Position numbers and translations under genes: made by a program. From Paraplanobispora siamensis (lineage in GTDB: Bacteria; Actinomycetota; Actinomycetes; Streptosporangiales; Streptosporangiaceae), in NCBI RefSeq assembly GCF_016863175.1, contig NZ_BOOJ01000066.1, positions 19,221 to 83,220 on the forward strand: a DNA stretch of 64,000 nt. Direction: 5' to 3'. Below are positions 1-7,415 of this stretch, piece after piece. Positions within the stretch are counted from its first letter, which is position 1. Every line of letters begins with the position of its first letter. Below the pieces are notes generated by a model, which had not been told where the DNA came from, made no database searches, and was given only the letters and a program-made list of their open reading frames with translations.

Positions 1-174
1 CGACGGTCCGTTCAGGCCCTTCGCGGAGGGGCGGCGGGGCCGTACGCAGGGACGACGGGCGCGGATCCGGTAGCAGATACGCATCGGTAGGGGCTAAAAC
101 ATCCGAAAAGGTGAGTTAGGCCTTACCAATTCTGTACTATTTCGCCCAGGTCTTTGCGCGGGAGGGGCGTCGTC

Positions 175-1176
175 GTGACCGTGGCGGGTATGCCGAAGAG
201 TTCCGGGCGGATGCCTGTGGCGGCCGGACTGGTGCTTGCGGCCCTCCTGCTGCCCCTCCTGCCGGTCGGCGGCGCCTCCGCCGAGCCGAAGCCGACGATC
301 GCCGAGGCCAAGAAGAAGCTGGAGAAGCTCAACCACGAGGCCGACAAGATCGTTGAGAAGTACAACCAGGCCGGCGAGAAACTGAAGCGGGCCAAGAAGA
401 AGTACCAGGAGCTCAACGCCGACCTCACGCGCCAGAACGCGAAGGTCTCCGGGCTGCGCAAGGAACTGGTCACGATGGCCGTCAGCACCTACCAGGTGGG
501 GGGCGTGACCGGCTGGGAGACCATGTTCACCCAGCCCGACCCCGGCTCGATGCTGAGCGGCCTGGCGACGGTCGACCAGATGTCGGCCTCGCGGGCCCAG
601 TCCCTCAACGCCTTCGACGAGGCCAACAAGGCCCTGCGGACGAGCAGGGACAAGGCCAAGGACGCTCTGGCCGAGGCCGACGCGACGCGCGACGAGCTGG
701 CCGAGGAGAAGGCCAAGGCCGACAAGATGGTCAAGGCGCAGACCAAGCTCCTGCGCGAGCTGGGCGCCTTCAAGACCGGCGACCCCAACAGCACGGGCAT
801 CGCCTACACCGGACCGGCCTCCGGCAACGCCCGCTCGGCGCTGGACTTCGCCTTCGCCCAGGTCGGCAAGCCGTACCAGTACGGCGGCACCGGGCCCGGC
901 GGCTGGGACTGCTCCGGTCTCGTCCAGGCCGCCTGGCGCGCCGGAGGGGTCAGCCTCCCCCGGACCACCTGGGAGCAGTGGAGCTGGGGCGCCAGCCGCA
1001 AGGTCTCCCTGGACGACCTCCAGCCCGGAGACCTGATCTTCAGCGAGGGCCTGGGGCACGTGAGCCTCTACGCCGGCAACGGGCAGATCGTCCACGCCCC
1101 CCAGACCGGGGACGTCGTCAAGGTCGTCAGCCTGTCGTCCTACGGCCGCCGTCTCGTCGGCGCGGTCCGTCCCTGA
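175..1176 (+). CDS. Secreted coiled-coil NlpC/P60 (C40) peptidoglycan endopeptidase
   Basis: Predicted cell-wall hydrolase cutting peptide stems of peptidoglycan outside the membrane. Residues 1-34 form a signal peptide ending in GGASA; about 36-190 are a Lys/Glu/Ala-rich coiled coil like that of RipA-type proteins; the C-terminal NlpC/P60 domain carries the catalytic triad Cys246 (WDCSGLV), His295 (LGHVSLY) and His307 (VHAP). GTG is chosen as start because GGAGGGG lies 7 nt upstream; the longer TTG reading at 154 has no such site. It is paired with a second C40 gene 0.9 kb downstream, as in related actinomycetes, and the coiled coil probably keeps the enzyme inhibited until it meets a partner (family knowledge). 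Confidence 0.93.
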   Translation: MTVAGMPKSSGRMPVAAGLVLAALLLPLLPVGGASAEPKPTIAEAKKKLEKLNHEADKIVEKYNQAGEKLKRAKKKYQELNADLTRQNAKVSGLRKELVTMAVSTYQVGGVTGWETMFTQPDPGSMLSGLATVDQMSASRAQSLNAFDEANKALRTSRDKAKDALAEADATRDELAEEKAKADKMVKAQTKLLRELGAFKTGDPNSTGIAYTGPASGNARSALDFAFAQVGKPYQYGGTGPGGWDCSGLVQAAWRAGGVSLPRTTWEQWSWGASRKVSLDDLQPGDLIFSEGLGHVSLYAGNGQIVHAPQTGDVVKVVSLSSYGRRLVGAVRP

Positions 1177-1956
1177 CCCCCGGATTCACCGGGCCTTGAC
1201 AGCATTCCTTTTCCGTGGACCGCGCCTTTCCGGGCATTTCCGGACCCCGGGACGATAAATGCCGGAACGCCTCTCCGTAAATATCGATCTCCGTTCCGCC
1301 CTCCGGCGGAGGCGACCATAAATCCGTAGGGACCGTTCCACGGCGACCTCGGCGTTCACCCCGCGACGCTGCGGAAGGACGCCCGGAGCGGCGGCGGAAA
1401 AGCGTCCCGCGGGTGGGCGGGGAAAGCCGGTGCGGAAATGCCGTGTGGCGGTGAAGCGTCGGCGGAGGCCTCCCGGGAATGAAGCGGTCGTTTCAATTCC
1501 GCGCCGGTGACGCGTCGTGTCGGCGCGTCCGCGTTCCGGAGACCTTCTCGGTCGGGTGAAACCCTTCCAGCCGCTCCGAAACCCTTTTCGAGTCGTGCTC
1601 ATATCCAGCGCTTCTCTGTCCGGACCCCTTGATCATCTACGGTGGCGCCGGGAACAAGATCATTACTGGTGTGACTCATGTGACGGAAGTGACGTTTTTC
1701 AGGATCCACTCCTGGGAATGTGACGAGAGTCATATTGAGACAGCGGAACTGCCGATTGCGCAGGGGTTATGGATCTGTGATCAAGGCGGAGCGACCCACT
1801 CCCGATGGGGAATGCTTTGCTGAAATTTACTGATCCGAGTACCTTCTGGCGTCGCGGCGAGCAAGCCATGCCGTCGCACTGAATGTCGGCCCCTCCAGTG
1901 CCGATGTCCGCATAGAAATCCATCCGGCCGCCCGAAGCGCCAATGAGGCGAAAGCG
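1177..1956. other. Long non-coding gap between two C40 peptidase genes
   Basis: No frame in this gap has actinobacterial codon bias, and several stretches (about 1620-1850) are clearly less GC-rich than coding DNA. The second half is presumably the promoter and upstream control region of the riboswitch-led peptidase gene downstream. It contains GTGAC direct repeats, annotated separately. The first 400 bases hold nothing I can name. Confidence 0.6.
1671..1724 (+). promoter_or_regulatory. GTGAC direct repeats, candidate activator/repressor site
   Basis: Four copies of GTGAC occur at 1671, 1680, 1689 and 1720; the first three have an exact 9-bp period. Regularly spaced pentamer direct repeats are the binding pattern of OmpR-family regulators. 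MtrA, which in actinobacteria controls cell-wall hydrolase genes, uses GTAAC/GTTAC-like direct repeats, so these are similar but not identical. Assignment to a regulator is inference. Confidence 0.35.
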
Positions 1957-2091
1957 GCCTGCCGAATCCGTGCAGCCAGGAGGCACGGAACCGGGGACCC
2001 ACCAGGCACGAGCCCGTGACCAGGGGTGAATCGGCATTGCCATGCCGTAGGGCGTCTTCCCTGCCCGAATCCGTCAGCTAACCCGGTAGGC
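1957..2091 (+). promoter_or_regulatory. c-di-AMP riboswitch (ydaO/yuaA type)
   Basis: The sequence has the hallmark blocks of this aptamer in order: GGGGACCCA (about 1993), GGGGTGAATCGGC (about 2024), GCCGTAGGGC (about 2045) and CCCGAATCCGTCAGCTAACC (about 2064), then GGTAGGC. The ends pair: GCCTGCC at 1957-1963 with GGTAGGC at 2085-2091, forming P1. In actinobacteria this class commonly sits before cell-wall hydrolase genes (Rpf, NlpC/P60), where c-di-AMP binding turns expression off. The Shine-Dalgarno of the next gene begins 15 nt after P1, so control at RBS access or by early termination is possible; I cannot tell which. Confidence 0.93.
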
Positions 2092-2117
2092 ATCAGTGGA
2101 AGTCCCAAGGAGAAATC

Positions 2118-2699
2118 CTGTCTACAACCCTGCACAATCCCTGCTCGTCACGCCTTTTCCGCCTTTCCATCGGCGGACTCGCCCTCAGTCTGACCGCCTC
2201 AGCCGGAGCGGTCATGATGAACTCCACAGCGGCGCAGGCGAAGACGGACAGCGCGACAGCGGCACAGGTCAAGGCCATCGTGGGAGCCGAGGCGAGCGCC
2301 AAGGTCAAGGTCACGATGAGCCGGGCCGCGCGGCAGAAGGCGAGAGCCGCCAAAGCCGTCGCGACGGCCAAGAAGAAGGTCGGCGCCCCCTACCGCTGGG
2401 GAGCCAGCGGTCCCGGTGCGTTCGACTGCTCCGGACTGGTCCAGTACTCGTGGCGCTCGGCGGGAGTCAAGCTCCCCAGGGTCACCTACAGCCAGTACCG
2501 GGCCGTCAGGAAGAAGGTCTCGTGGAGCAACCTGCGCCCCGGTGACCTGCTCTTCTTCCGCGGTAAGGGTCACGTCGGCATGTACGTCGGCAAGGGGAGG
2601 ATGGTCCACTCGCCGAGCAGCGGCAAGACCGTCCGGATCGTGAGCCTGAAGGGCTGGTACAGGTCGTCCTTCTCGGGAGCGGTCCGTCCCGGCGGTTGA
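2118..2699 (+). CDS. Secreted NlpC/P60 (C40) hydrolase under c-di-AMP riboswitch, CTG start
   Basis: Small cell-wall endopeptidase. Catalytic residues are Cys104 (FDCSGLV), His152 (KGHVGMY) and His164. The first ATG in frame (2214) would leave no signal peptide and no ribosome site. Reading from CTG at 2118, which has AAGGAG 5 nt upstream, gives a complete 30-residue signal peptide (Arg-rich start, hydrophobic ISIGGLALSLT-like core, Ala-rich cleavage region). CTG starts are rare, so either this is a genuine low-efficiency start or a sequence error hides an ATG/GTG. A strong hairpin terminator follows the stop. Confidence 0.88.
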   Translation: MSTTLHNPCSSRLFRLSIGGLALSLTASAGAVMMNSTAAQAKTDSATAAQVKAIVGAEASAKVKVTMSRAARQKARAAKAVATAKKKVGAPYRWGASGPGAFDCSGLVQYSWRSAGVKLPRVTYSQYRAVRKKVSWSNLRPGDLLFFRGKGHVGMYVGKGRMVHSPSSGKTVRIVSLKGWYRSSFSGAVRPGG

Positions 2700-2707
2700 T
2701 CCGGTCG

Positions 2708-2745
2708 AAGGCCCCGTCCGGCTCTGTGGAGCCGGGCGGGGCCTT
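2708..2745 (+). terminator. Intrinsic-type terminator after C40 peptidase
   Basis: A 17-bp stem with one G-T pair (AAGGCCCCGTCCGGCTC against GAGCCGGGCGGGGCCTT) and a TGTG loop begins 9 nt after the stop codon. There is no T-run, as is usual in high-GC actinobacteria. Confidence 0.8.
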
Positions 2746-2793
2746 CCCCGCCGGTACGGGAGAACGCCCGGACCGGGTCCTGTTATGGTCCTT

Positions 2794-2863
2794 GTGTCCG
2801 GAGCCCATCCCGCGTCCGGAGTCCGTTCCCGTGTCCGCAGCCCCTCCCCGTGTCCGCAGCCCC
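2794..2863 (+). repeat. Degenerate 19-bp tandem repeat
   Basis: About four units of a 19-bp sequence, the last two sharing CCCGTGTCCGCAGCCCC exactly (2828 and 2847). It lies just before the metallopeptidase start and remains open in that gene's frame, so the longer in-frame reading from 2696 is a repeat artefact, not an N-terminus. Confidence 0.6.
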
Positions 2864-2896
2864 ATCCCTCCGCGCAGCGCAGGAGCCGCCGATCCG

Positions 2897-3709
2897 ATGT
2901 CCGTCCCGCGCAGCCGCCGCGCCGTACTGGCCGGGACGCTGGCACTGGCGGGAGCCACGCTGGCCGCCGGGGACGCGCCGGTCGGACGGGAACCGTGGCC
3001 CGGCGCGAAGGTGCTCCGCGGCGAGCGCTACGTCGTCATCGGCCACCGGATCCACTCCGGCCTGCTGGCCGATCTGGCCGCCAGGGCCGAGCGGGCCCGC
3101 CGCAAGGTCGCCGCGGTCTGGGGGCCGGTCCGCCCGGTGATCCTGTTCCCGGAGACCGACGCCGGGGCCGAGATCCTCGCCGGCGCCGGCGCCAGCGACG
3201 GGCTGGCCGCGATGGCCACCGCCGACCGGGTGATCGTCGTGCCGAGCGGCTACGCCAGGCTGAGCCGGATCGGCAGGGACGTGGTCATCGCCCACGAGCT
3301 GACCCACGTGGCCACCGGGGCGACAAGGGGCGGGCGGGTGCCGACGTGGCTGTCGGAGGGGTTCGCCGACTACGTCGGATACTCCGGCAGCGGACTGGAC
3401 GTGCGTACGGTGGCCGCCGAACTCGTCCGGGAAGTGCGGGCGGGCACCCTGCCCGACGGCCTGCCCGGTCCCGCCGACTTCGCCCCCGGCGCCGCGCGGC
3501 TGCCCCAGGTCTACGAGGAGGCCTGGCTCGCCTGCCGCTACATCGCCGGGCGTTTCGGCGAGCGGGCCCTCGTGAGGCTCTACGGCGGCCCCCCGCCCGG
3601 CGGAGCCGGTACCCCTTCCCGCGGCGGCGACGTCGAGGCCGTGCTCGGGCTGTCCCCGGCCGCCTTCACCGCCGGCTGGCGCGACTACCTCCGCCGGGAA
3701 CTCGGCTGA
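2897..3709 (+). CDS. Exported HEXXH metallopeptidase (peptidase MA-like)
   Basis: A gluzincin-type zinc protease of unknown substrate. The zinc site is HELTH at 133-137, with the downstream WLSEGFADY motif (Glu154) typical of peptidase MA-like proteins. The N-terminus (SRRAVLAGTLALAGATLAAG) is a short signal sequence with an Arg pair, compatible with Tat or Sec export. The ATG was chosen because GGAG lies 11 nt upstream and the signal peptide begins there. The gene stands alone, followed by the repeat-filled gap before the M48 peptidase gene. Confidence 0.82.
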   Translation: MSVPRSRRAVLAGTLALAGATLAAGDAPVGREPWPGAKVLRGERYVVIGHRIHSGLLADLAARAERARRKVAAVWGPVRPVILFPETDAGAEILAGAGASDGLAAMATADRVIVVPSGYARLSRIGRDVVIAHELTHVATGATRGGRVPTWLSEGFADYVGYSGSGLDVRTVAAELVREVRAGTLPDGLPGPADFAPGAARLPQVYEEAWLACRYIAGRFGERALVRLYGGPPPGGAGTPSRGGDVEAVLGLSPAAFTAGWRDYLRRELG

Positions 3710-3832
3710 GCCCTCCGGCTCGTGATCCTCTAGGTTCGAGATGCCGGAACGGCATGGGACGAAGGCGGCGGGACGGGCGGCGCGGGAGACCGTACGGCCC
3801 GCGCGGCGGACGGGAGCGGTGAACGGCCGATG

Positions 3833-3975
3833 GGGCGCGTGGAAGCGGCGGGCGGACCTGCGGGACCCGGGGAAGCGGCGAGCGGGCCGACGGGGCGCGT
3901 GGAAGCGATGGGCGGACCTGCGGGACGCGGGGAAGCGGTGAGCGGATCCGCGGGACGCGGGGAAGCGGTGAGCGG
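3833..3975 (+). repeat. 60-bp/30-bp nested tandem repeat
   Basis: A unit containing GGGGCGCGTGGAAGCG and GGGCGGACCTGCGGGAC recurs with a period of exactly 60 bp, and its second half (CGGGACGCGGGGAAGCGG) recurs at 3921 and 3951 with a 30-bp period. Because both periods are multiples of 3 the repeat stays open in one frame (a 66-codon Arg/Gly/Ala-rich ORF, 3741-3941), but nothing supports it as a protein. Confidence 0.75.
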
Positions 3976-3978
3976 CCG

Positions 3979-5256
3979 ATGAGCCGGAGCACGGCGCAGG
4001 CGCCCTCGGGGGTGCGAGCGGCGGGGTGGGCTCTGGTGGCCCTCGGGGCGGCCACGCTGGCGGTCGTGGCGTTCACCACGCCGTGGCGGCCGCTGCCCTC
4101 CGGTGCGCCGCCGGTCGCGCCGGACCCGTCCCGCGACTTCACCGCCGAGCAGATCGCCCGCTCGGCGGCCTTCGACGCGGCGGTGGGCCCGCCCGCCTAC
4201 CTCTCGCTCGGCCTGACCCTGGTGACGGCCGGGCTGCTGGTGGCCACCCCCGTCGGAGCGCGGCTGCTGGGCCGGCTGAGGGGGCCGTGGTGGCTGCGGG
4301 TGCTGCTCGGCGTCGTGGCCGTGACGGTGGCCGTGGAGATCGTGCGCTGGCCGCTCGGCATGTGGCAGGAGACCCATCTGCGCGACTACGGCCTGTCCAC
4401 CCAGACCTGGCTGACCTGGAGCGCCGACCGCATCAAGAGCATCGGCATCAGGACCGGGCTGATCGCCGTCATGGTGCTCGCCGTGGTGGCGCTCGCCCGG
4501 CGCATGCGGCGCTGGTGGATCCCCGCCGCGCTCGGCGCCTTCACCCTGACGGTGGCCGCCTCGTTCGTCTACCCGGTGCTGATCGAGCCGGTCTTCAACG
4601 ACTTCACCCCGATGGCCGCCGGGCCCCTGCGCGACGATCTGCTGGCCATGGCCGCCCGCGACGGCGTGCCGGTGGAGGACGTCCTGGTGGCCGACGCCTC
4701 CCGCAGGACCACCGCGCTCAACGCCTACGTCTCCGGGTTCGGGGCCACCCGCAGGATCGTGGTCTACGACACGCTGCTCAAGGCGCCCGCCGAGGAGGTG
4801 AAGCTGGTCGTGGCCCACGAGCTCGGTCACGCCGACAACGGGGACGTGCTGTACGGCACGCTGGTCGGCGGGCTGGGCGCGGCCTGCGGGGCGTGCCTGC
4901 TCTATCTCGTGACCTCCGCGGGGGTCGTACGGCGGCGCAGCGGCGTCGCCTCGGTCGCCGACCCCGCCGCGGCGGGCCTGCTGGTCGGGCTGGTGAGCCT
5001 GGCCACGGTGCTGTCCGGTCCCGTGCAGAACGTGGTCAGCAGGCAGGTCGAGGCCCGCGCCGACGCCCACGCACTGGACCTGACCCGGGATCCGGCGATG
5101 TTCACCGCCATGCAGAAGCGACTCGCAATATCCAACATTTCTGATTTGTCGCCGGATGTCGTTGAATATGTTCTTTATGCCTCCCATCCTGCGATACCCG
5201 AGCGCATCGCCATGGCACGCTCGTGGGCAGCGCTGAACGGCATGCCGGAGCCGTGA
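3979..5256 (+). CDS. M48 family membrane metallopeptidase (Ste24/CAAX-protease-like)
   Basis: Multi-spanning zinc endopeptidase of the Ste24/HtpX clan. Membrane helices lie near 14-33, 73-92, 105-122, 160-175, 183-203, 292-315 and 330-348. The zinc site is HELGH at 280-284 with the third ligand in EARAD (Glu359). Family members cleave prenylated or membrane proteins; the bacterial substrate is unknown. The stop overlaps the start of the PimB-like gene (GTGA), so the two are translationally coupled. Residues about 383-408 use rare A/T-ending codons unlike the rest of the gene (see findings). Confidence 0.9.
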   Translation: MSRSTAQAPSGVRAAGWALVALGAATLAVVAFTTPWRPLPSGAPPVAPDPSRDFTAEQIARSAAFDAAVGPPAYLSLGLTLVTAGLLVATPVGARLLGRLRGPWWLRVLLGVVAVTVAVEIVRWPLGMWQETHLRDYGLSTQTWLTWSADRIKSIGIRTGLIAVMVLAVVALARRMRRWWIPAALGAFTLTVAASFVYPVLIEPVFNDFTPMAAGPLRDDLLAMAARDGVPVEDVLVADASRRTTALNAYVSGFGATRRIVVYDTLLKAPAEEVKLVVAHELGHADNGDVLYGTLVGGLGAACGACLLYLVTSAGVVRRRSGVASVADPAAAGLLVGLVSLATVLSGPVQNVVSRQVEARADAHALDLTRDPAMFTAMQKRLAISNISDLSPDVVEYVLYASHPAIPERIAMARSWAALNGMPEP

Positions 5257-6407
5257 AGCGCACACTGATCGTCACCAACGACTTCCCGCCCCGCCCGGGC
5301 GGCATCCAGTCGTTCGTGCACGGGCTGGCCGCCTGCCTGCCCCCGGAGTCGGTGGTCGTCTACGCGTCCCGCTGGCCCGGCTGCGAGGACTTCGACGCGC
5401 GCCAGCCGTACCCCGTCGTGCGCCACCCCACCTCGCTGATGCTCCCCACCCGCGCGGTCGCCCGCCGGGCCGGGGAACTGGTCGCGCGCTTCGGGTGCGA
5501 GACGGCGGTCTTCGGCGCCGCGGCTCCGCTGGGCCTGCTGGCGCCGCGGATGCGCGCGGCCGGGGTGGGGCGCGTCATCATGCTCACCCACGGTCACGAG
5601 GCGTCCTGGGCGCGGGTCCCGGTCGCCCGCCGGCTGCTGGCCAGGATCGGCGCCCACGCGGACGTGGTCACCTATCTGGGGGAGTACACGCGGCGGCTGC
5701 TGGCCACGGTGATCCCCGACGGCAAGCTGGTACGGCTGACGCCCGGCGTGGACACCGAGGTGTTCTCCCCGGAGGCCGCTCCTACCCGGTCCGGTCCGGG
5801 AGACTCCGCGCTTCCCCGCGTCCTGGCCGCCCTCGGGGCCGGGCCGGTGGTCGTCTGCGTCTCCCGGCTGGTGCCGCGCAAGGGCCAGGACGTCCTGATC
5901 CGCGCCTGGCCCCGGGTGCTGCGGGCCGTGCCGGAGGCGAAGCTGCTGCTGGTGGGCGGCGGGCCGTACCGGGGGAGGCTGGAGCGCCTGGCCGCCTCCC
6001 TGGGCCTGGGCTCGTCGGTCGTGCTGACCGGCTCGGTGGACGCCGCCGACCTGCCCCGGTTCTTCGCTCTCGGGGACGTGTTCGCCATGCCGTGCCGTAC
6101 CCGGCTGGGCGGCATCGACGTGGAGGGGCTCGGCATCGTCTATCTGGAGGCCTCGGCCAGCGGCCTGCCGGTCGTGGCGGGCTCGTCGGGAGGCGCGCCC
6201 GACGCGGTGGTGCACGGCGAGACCGGCCTCGTCGTGGACGGCACCTCGCCGCGGGAGGTGGGGGAGGCCCTGGTCGGCCTGCTCGGCGACCCGGACCGCG
6301 CCCGCGCGATGGGCCGGCGCGGGCGTGAGTGGGTGGCCCGGGAGTGGGGCTGGGACCTGGTCGCCGCCCGGTTCGCCGAGCTGCTCGAACCGGCGCAGAC
6401 GCCGTAG
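5253..6407 (+). CDS. pimB: GT4 glycosyltransferase, PimB-like mannosyltransferase
   Basis: The N-terminus TNDFPPRPGGIQSFV is the signature of phosphatidyl-myo-inositol mannoside mannosyltransferase PimB of actinobacteria. The GT-B C-terminal half has the GDP-mannose phosphate site (SRLVPRKGQD, about 202-211) and the GT4 EX7E region (VEGLGIVYLEAS). It would add mannose from GDP-mannose to PIM1 at the cytoplasmic membrane. The start is GTG overlapping the M48 stop rather than an upstream ATG at 5223, which would lie inside the M48 gene. Substrate is inferred from family similarity. Confidence 0.87.
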   Translation: MKRTLIVTNDFPPRPGGIQSFVHGLAACLPPESVVVYASRWPGCEDFDARQPYPVVRHPTSLMLPTRAVARRAGELVARFGCETAVFGAAAPLGLLAPRMRAAGVGRVIMLTHGHEASWARVPVARRLLARIGAHADVVTYLGEYTRRLLATVIPDGKLVRLTPGVDTEVFSPEAAPTRSGPGDSALPRVLAALGAGPVVVCVSRLVPRKGQDVLIRAWPRVLRAVPEAKLLLVGGGPYRGRLERLAASLGLGSSVVLTGSVDAADLPRFFALGDVFAMPCRTRLGGIDVEGLGIVYLEASASGLPVVAGSSGGAPDAVVHGETGLVVDGTSPREVGEALVGLLGDPDRARAMGRRGREWVAREWGWDLVAARFAELLEPAQTP

Positions 6408-6459
6408 CCCCGGGTCGTCCCTGGCCGGATCGCCCCCTGTTGAATCACCCCTTGCCGGA

Positions 6460-7377
6460 TCACCCCTTGGTGGAGCCGAGCGTGAGCCCGGCGACGAACT
6501 GCTTGTGCAGCATCTGGAAGACGATCAGCGTGGGCAGCGCGACGAGCACCGAGCCGGCGGCCAGCAGGTTGTAGTCGGTGAAGAACTGGCCCCGCAGGTT
6601 GTTCAGCGCGCTGGTCACCGGGAGCTTGTCGCCCGAGGACATCAGGACCAGCGCCCACAGGAAGTCGTTGTACATCCAGGTGAACTGGAGCGTGCCCAGC
6701 GCGGCCAGCGCCGGACGGCACAGCGGCAGCGTCAGCTGCCAGTAGCGGCGCCACACACCGGCCCCGTCCACCATGGCCGCCTCGGAGATCTCCTCCGGGA
6801 TCGTGCTCATGAAGTTGACCAGCACGAACACGCAGAACCCGAACTGGAAGCCCACGTGGACCAGGATCAGCCCCAGGTAGGAGTCGTACAGCGACAGCGA
6901 GTCCGACATCCACCACGGCAGCGGGATCATGGTGTAGATCGTGTAGAGCGGAGTGATGAGCACCTGGGGCGGCAGCAGGTTCCCGGCGGTGAAGACCACC
7001 AGCAGGATCCAGCGGCCGGGCAGGTGCAGCCGCGCGATGGTGAAGGCGGTGAACGAGGCCAGCGCCAGCGTCAGCACCACCCCGGGGATCACGATGATGA
7101 GCGTGTTGAGGTAGTACTTCGGCAGCTCCGCCTGGGTCCACGCCTCGCTGTAGTAGTCGAGGGTGAGCGTCTCCGGCAGGGAGAAGTAGCCGAGCCGCGC
7201 GGTCTCCTCGTACGGCCGCAGCGAGGCGTAGACGGCCAGCGCCAGCGGGGCCAGCCATCCCAGCGCGACCAGGAACAGGAAGACGTGCAGCAGCAGGCGC
7301 AGCGGCCGTACCCGGCGGGAGGGCGGGGGAGGGGCGGCCGGGCTCGTCCGGGCGGGCTCGGTGAGGGTCGAGGTCAT
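6460..7377 (-). CDS. Sugar ABC transporter permease (MalG type)
   Basis: Six-helix binding-protein-dependent permease. The EAA loop is seen as EEISEAAMVDGAGVWRRYWQ (about 185-204), which docks the ATPase. It is the last gene of the binding protein, MalF-type permease, MalG-type permease operon. Start ATG has GGAGG 6 nt upstream and overlaps the stop of a 13-codon mini-cistron (ATGA). No ATPase gene is present; actinomycete CUT1 sugar transporters usually share one (MsiK) encoded elsewhere. Confidence 0.92.
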   Translation of the reverse strand: MTSTLTEPARTSPAAPPPPSRRVRPLRLLLHVFLFLVALGWLAPLALAVYASLRPYEETARLGYFSLPETLTLDYYSEAWTQAELPKYYLNTLIIVIPGVVLTLALASFTAFTIARLHLPGRWILLVVFTAGNLLPPQVLITPLYTIYTMIPLPWWMSDSLSLYDSYLGLILVHVGFQFGFCVFVLVNFMSTIPEEISEAAMVDGAGVWRRYWQLTLPLCRPALAALGTLQFTWMYNDFLWALVLMSSGDKLPVTSALNNLRGQFFTDYNLLAAGSVLVALPTLIVFQMLHKQFVAGLTLGSTKG

Positions 7378-7415
7378 CGTCCCTCCACGAACGCCCGGGT
7401 CGGGGCCGAGGTCAT
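7374..7415 (-). CDS. 13-codon coupling mini-cistron between permease genes
   Basis: The reading frame MTSAPTRAFVEGR starts at an ATG that overlaps the upstream permease stop (ATGA) and stops in a TGA that overlaps the downstream permease ATG (again ATGA). Both junctions carry the same 17-bp block GGAGGGACGATGACCTC (7408-7424 and 7370-7386), so the mini-cistron looks like a tandem duplication of the Shine-Dalgarno/start module, and its end (FVEGR) mirrors the end of the upstream permease (FKEGR). It probably passes ribosomes from one permease to the next; the peptide itself need not function. Confidence 0.5.
   Translation of the reverse strand: MTSAPTRAFVEGR

Noticed and set aside
105..125. 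Possible iron box (GTTAGGCCTTACC) before the first C40 gene
   Set aside because: Only half of the consensus is present and the gene has no link to iron.
1629..1823. 64-codon ORF in the A/T-richer gap
   Set aside because: No ribosome site, no codon bias and no recognisable protein; the DNA looks like promoter region.
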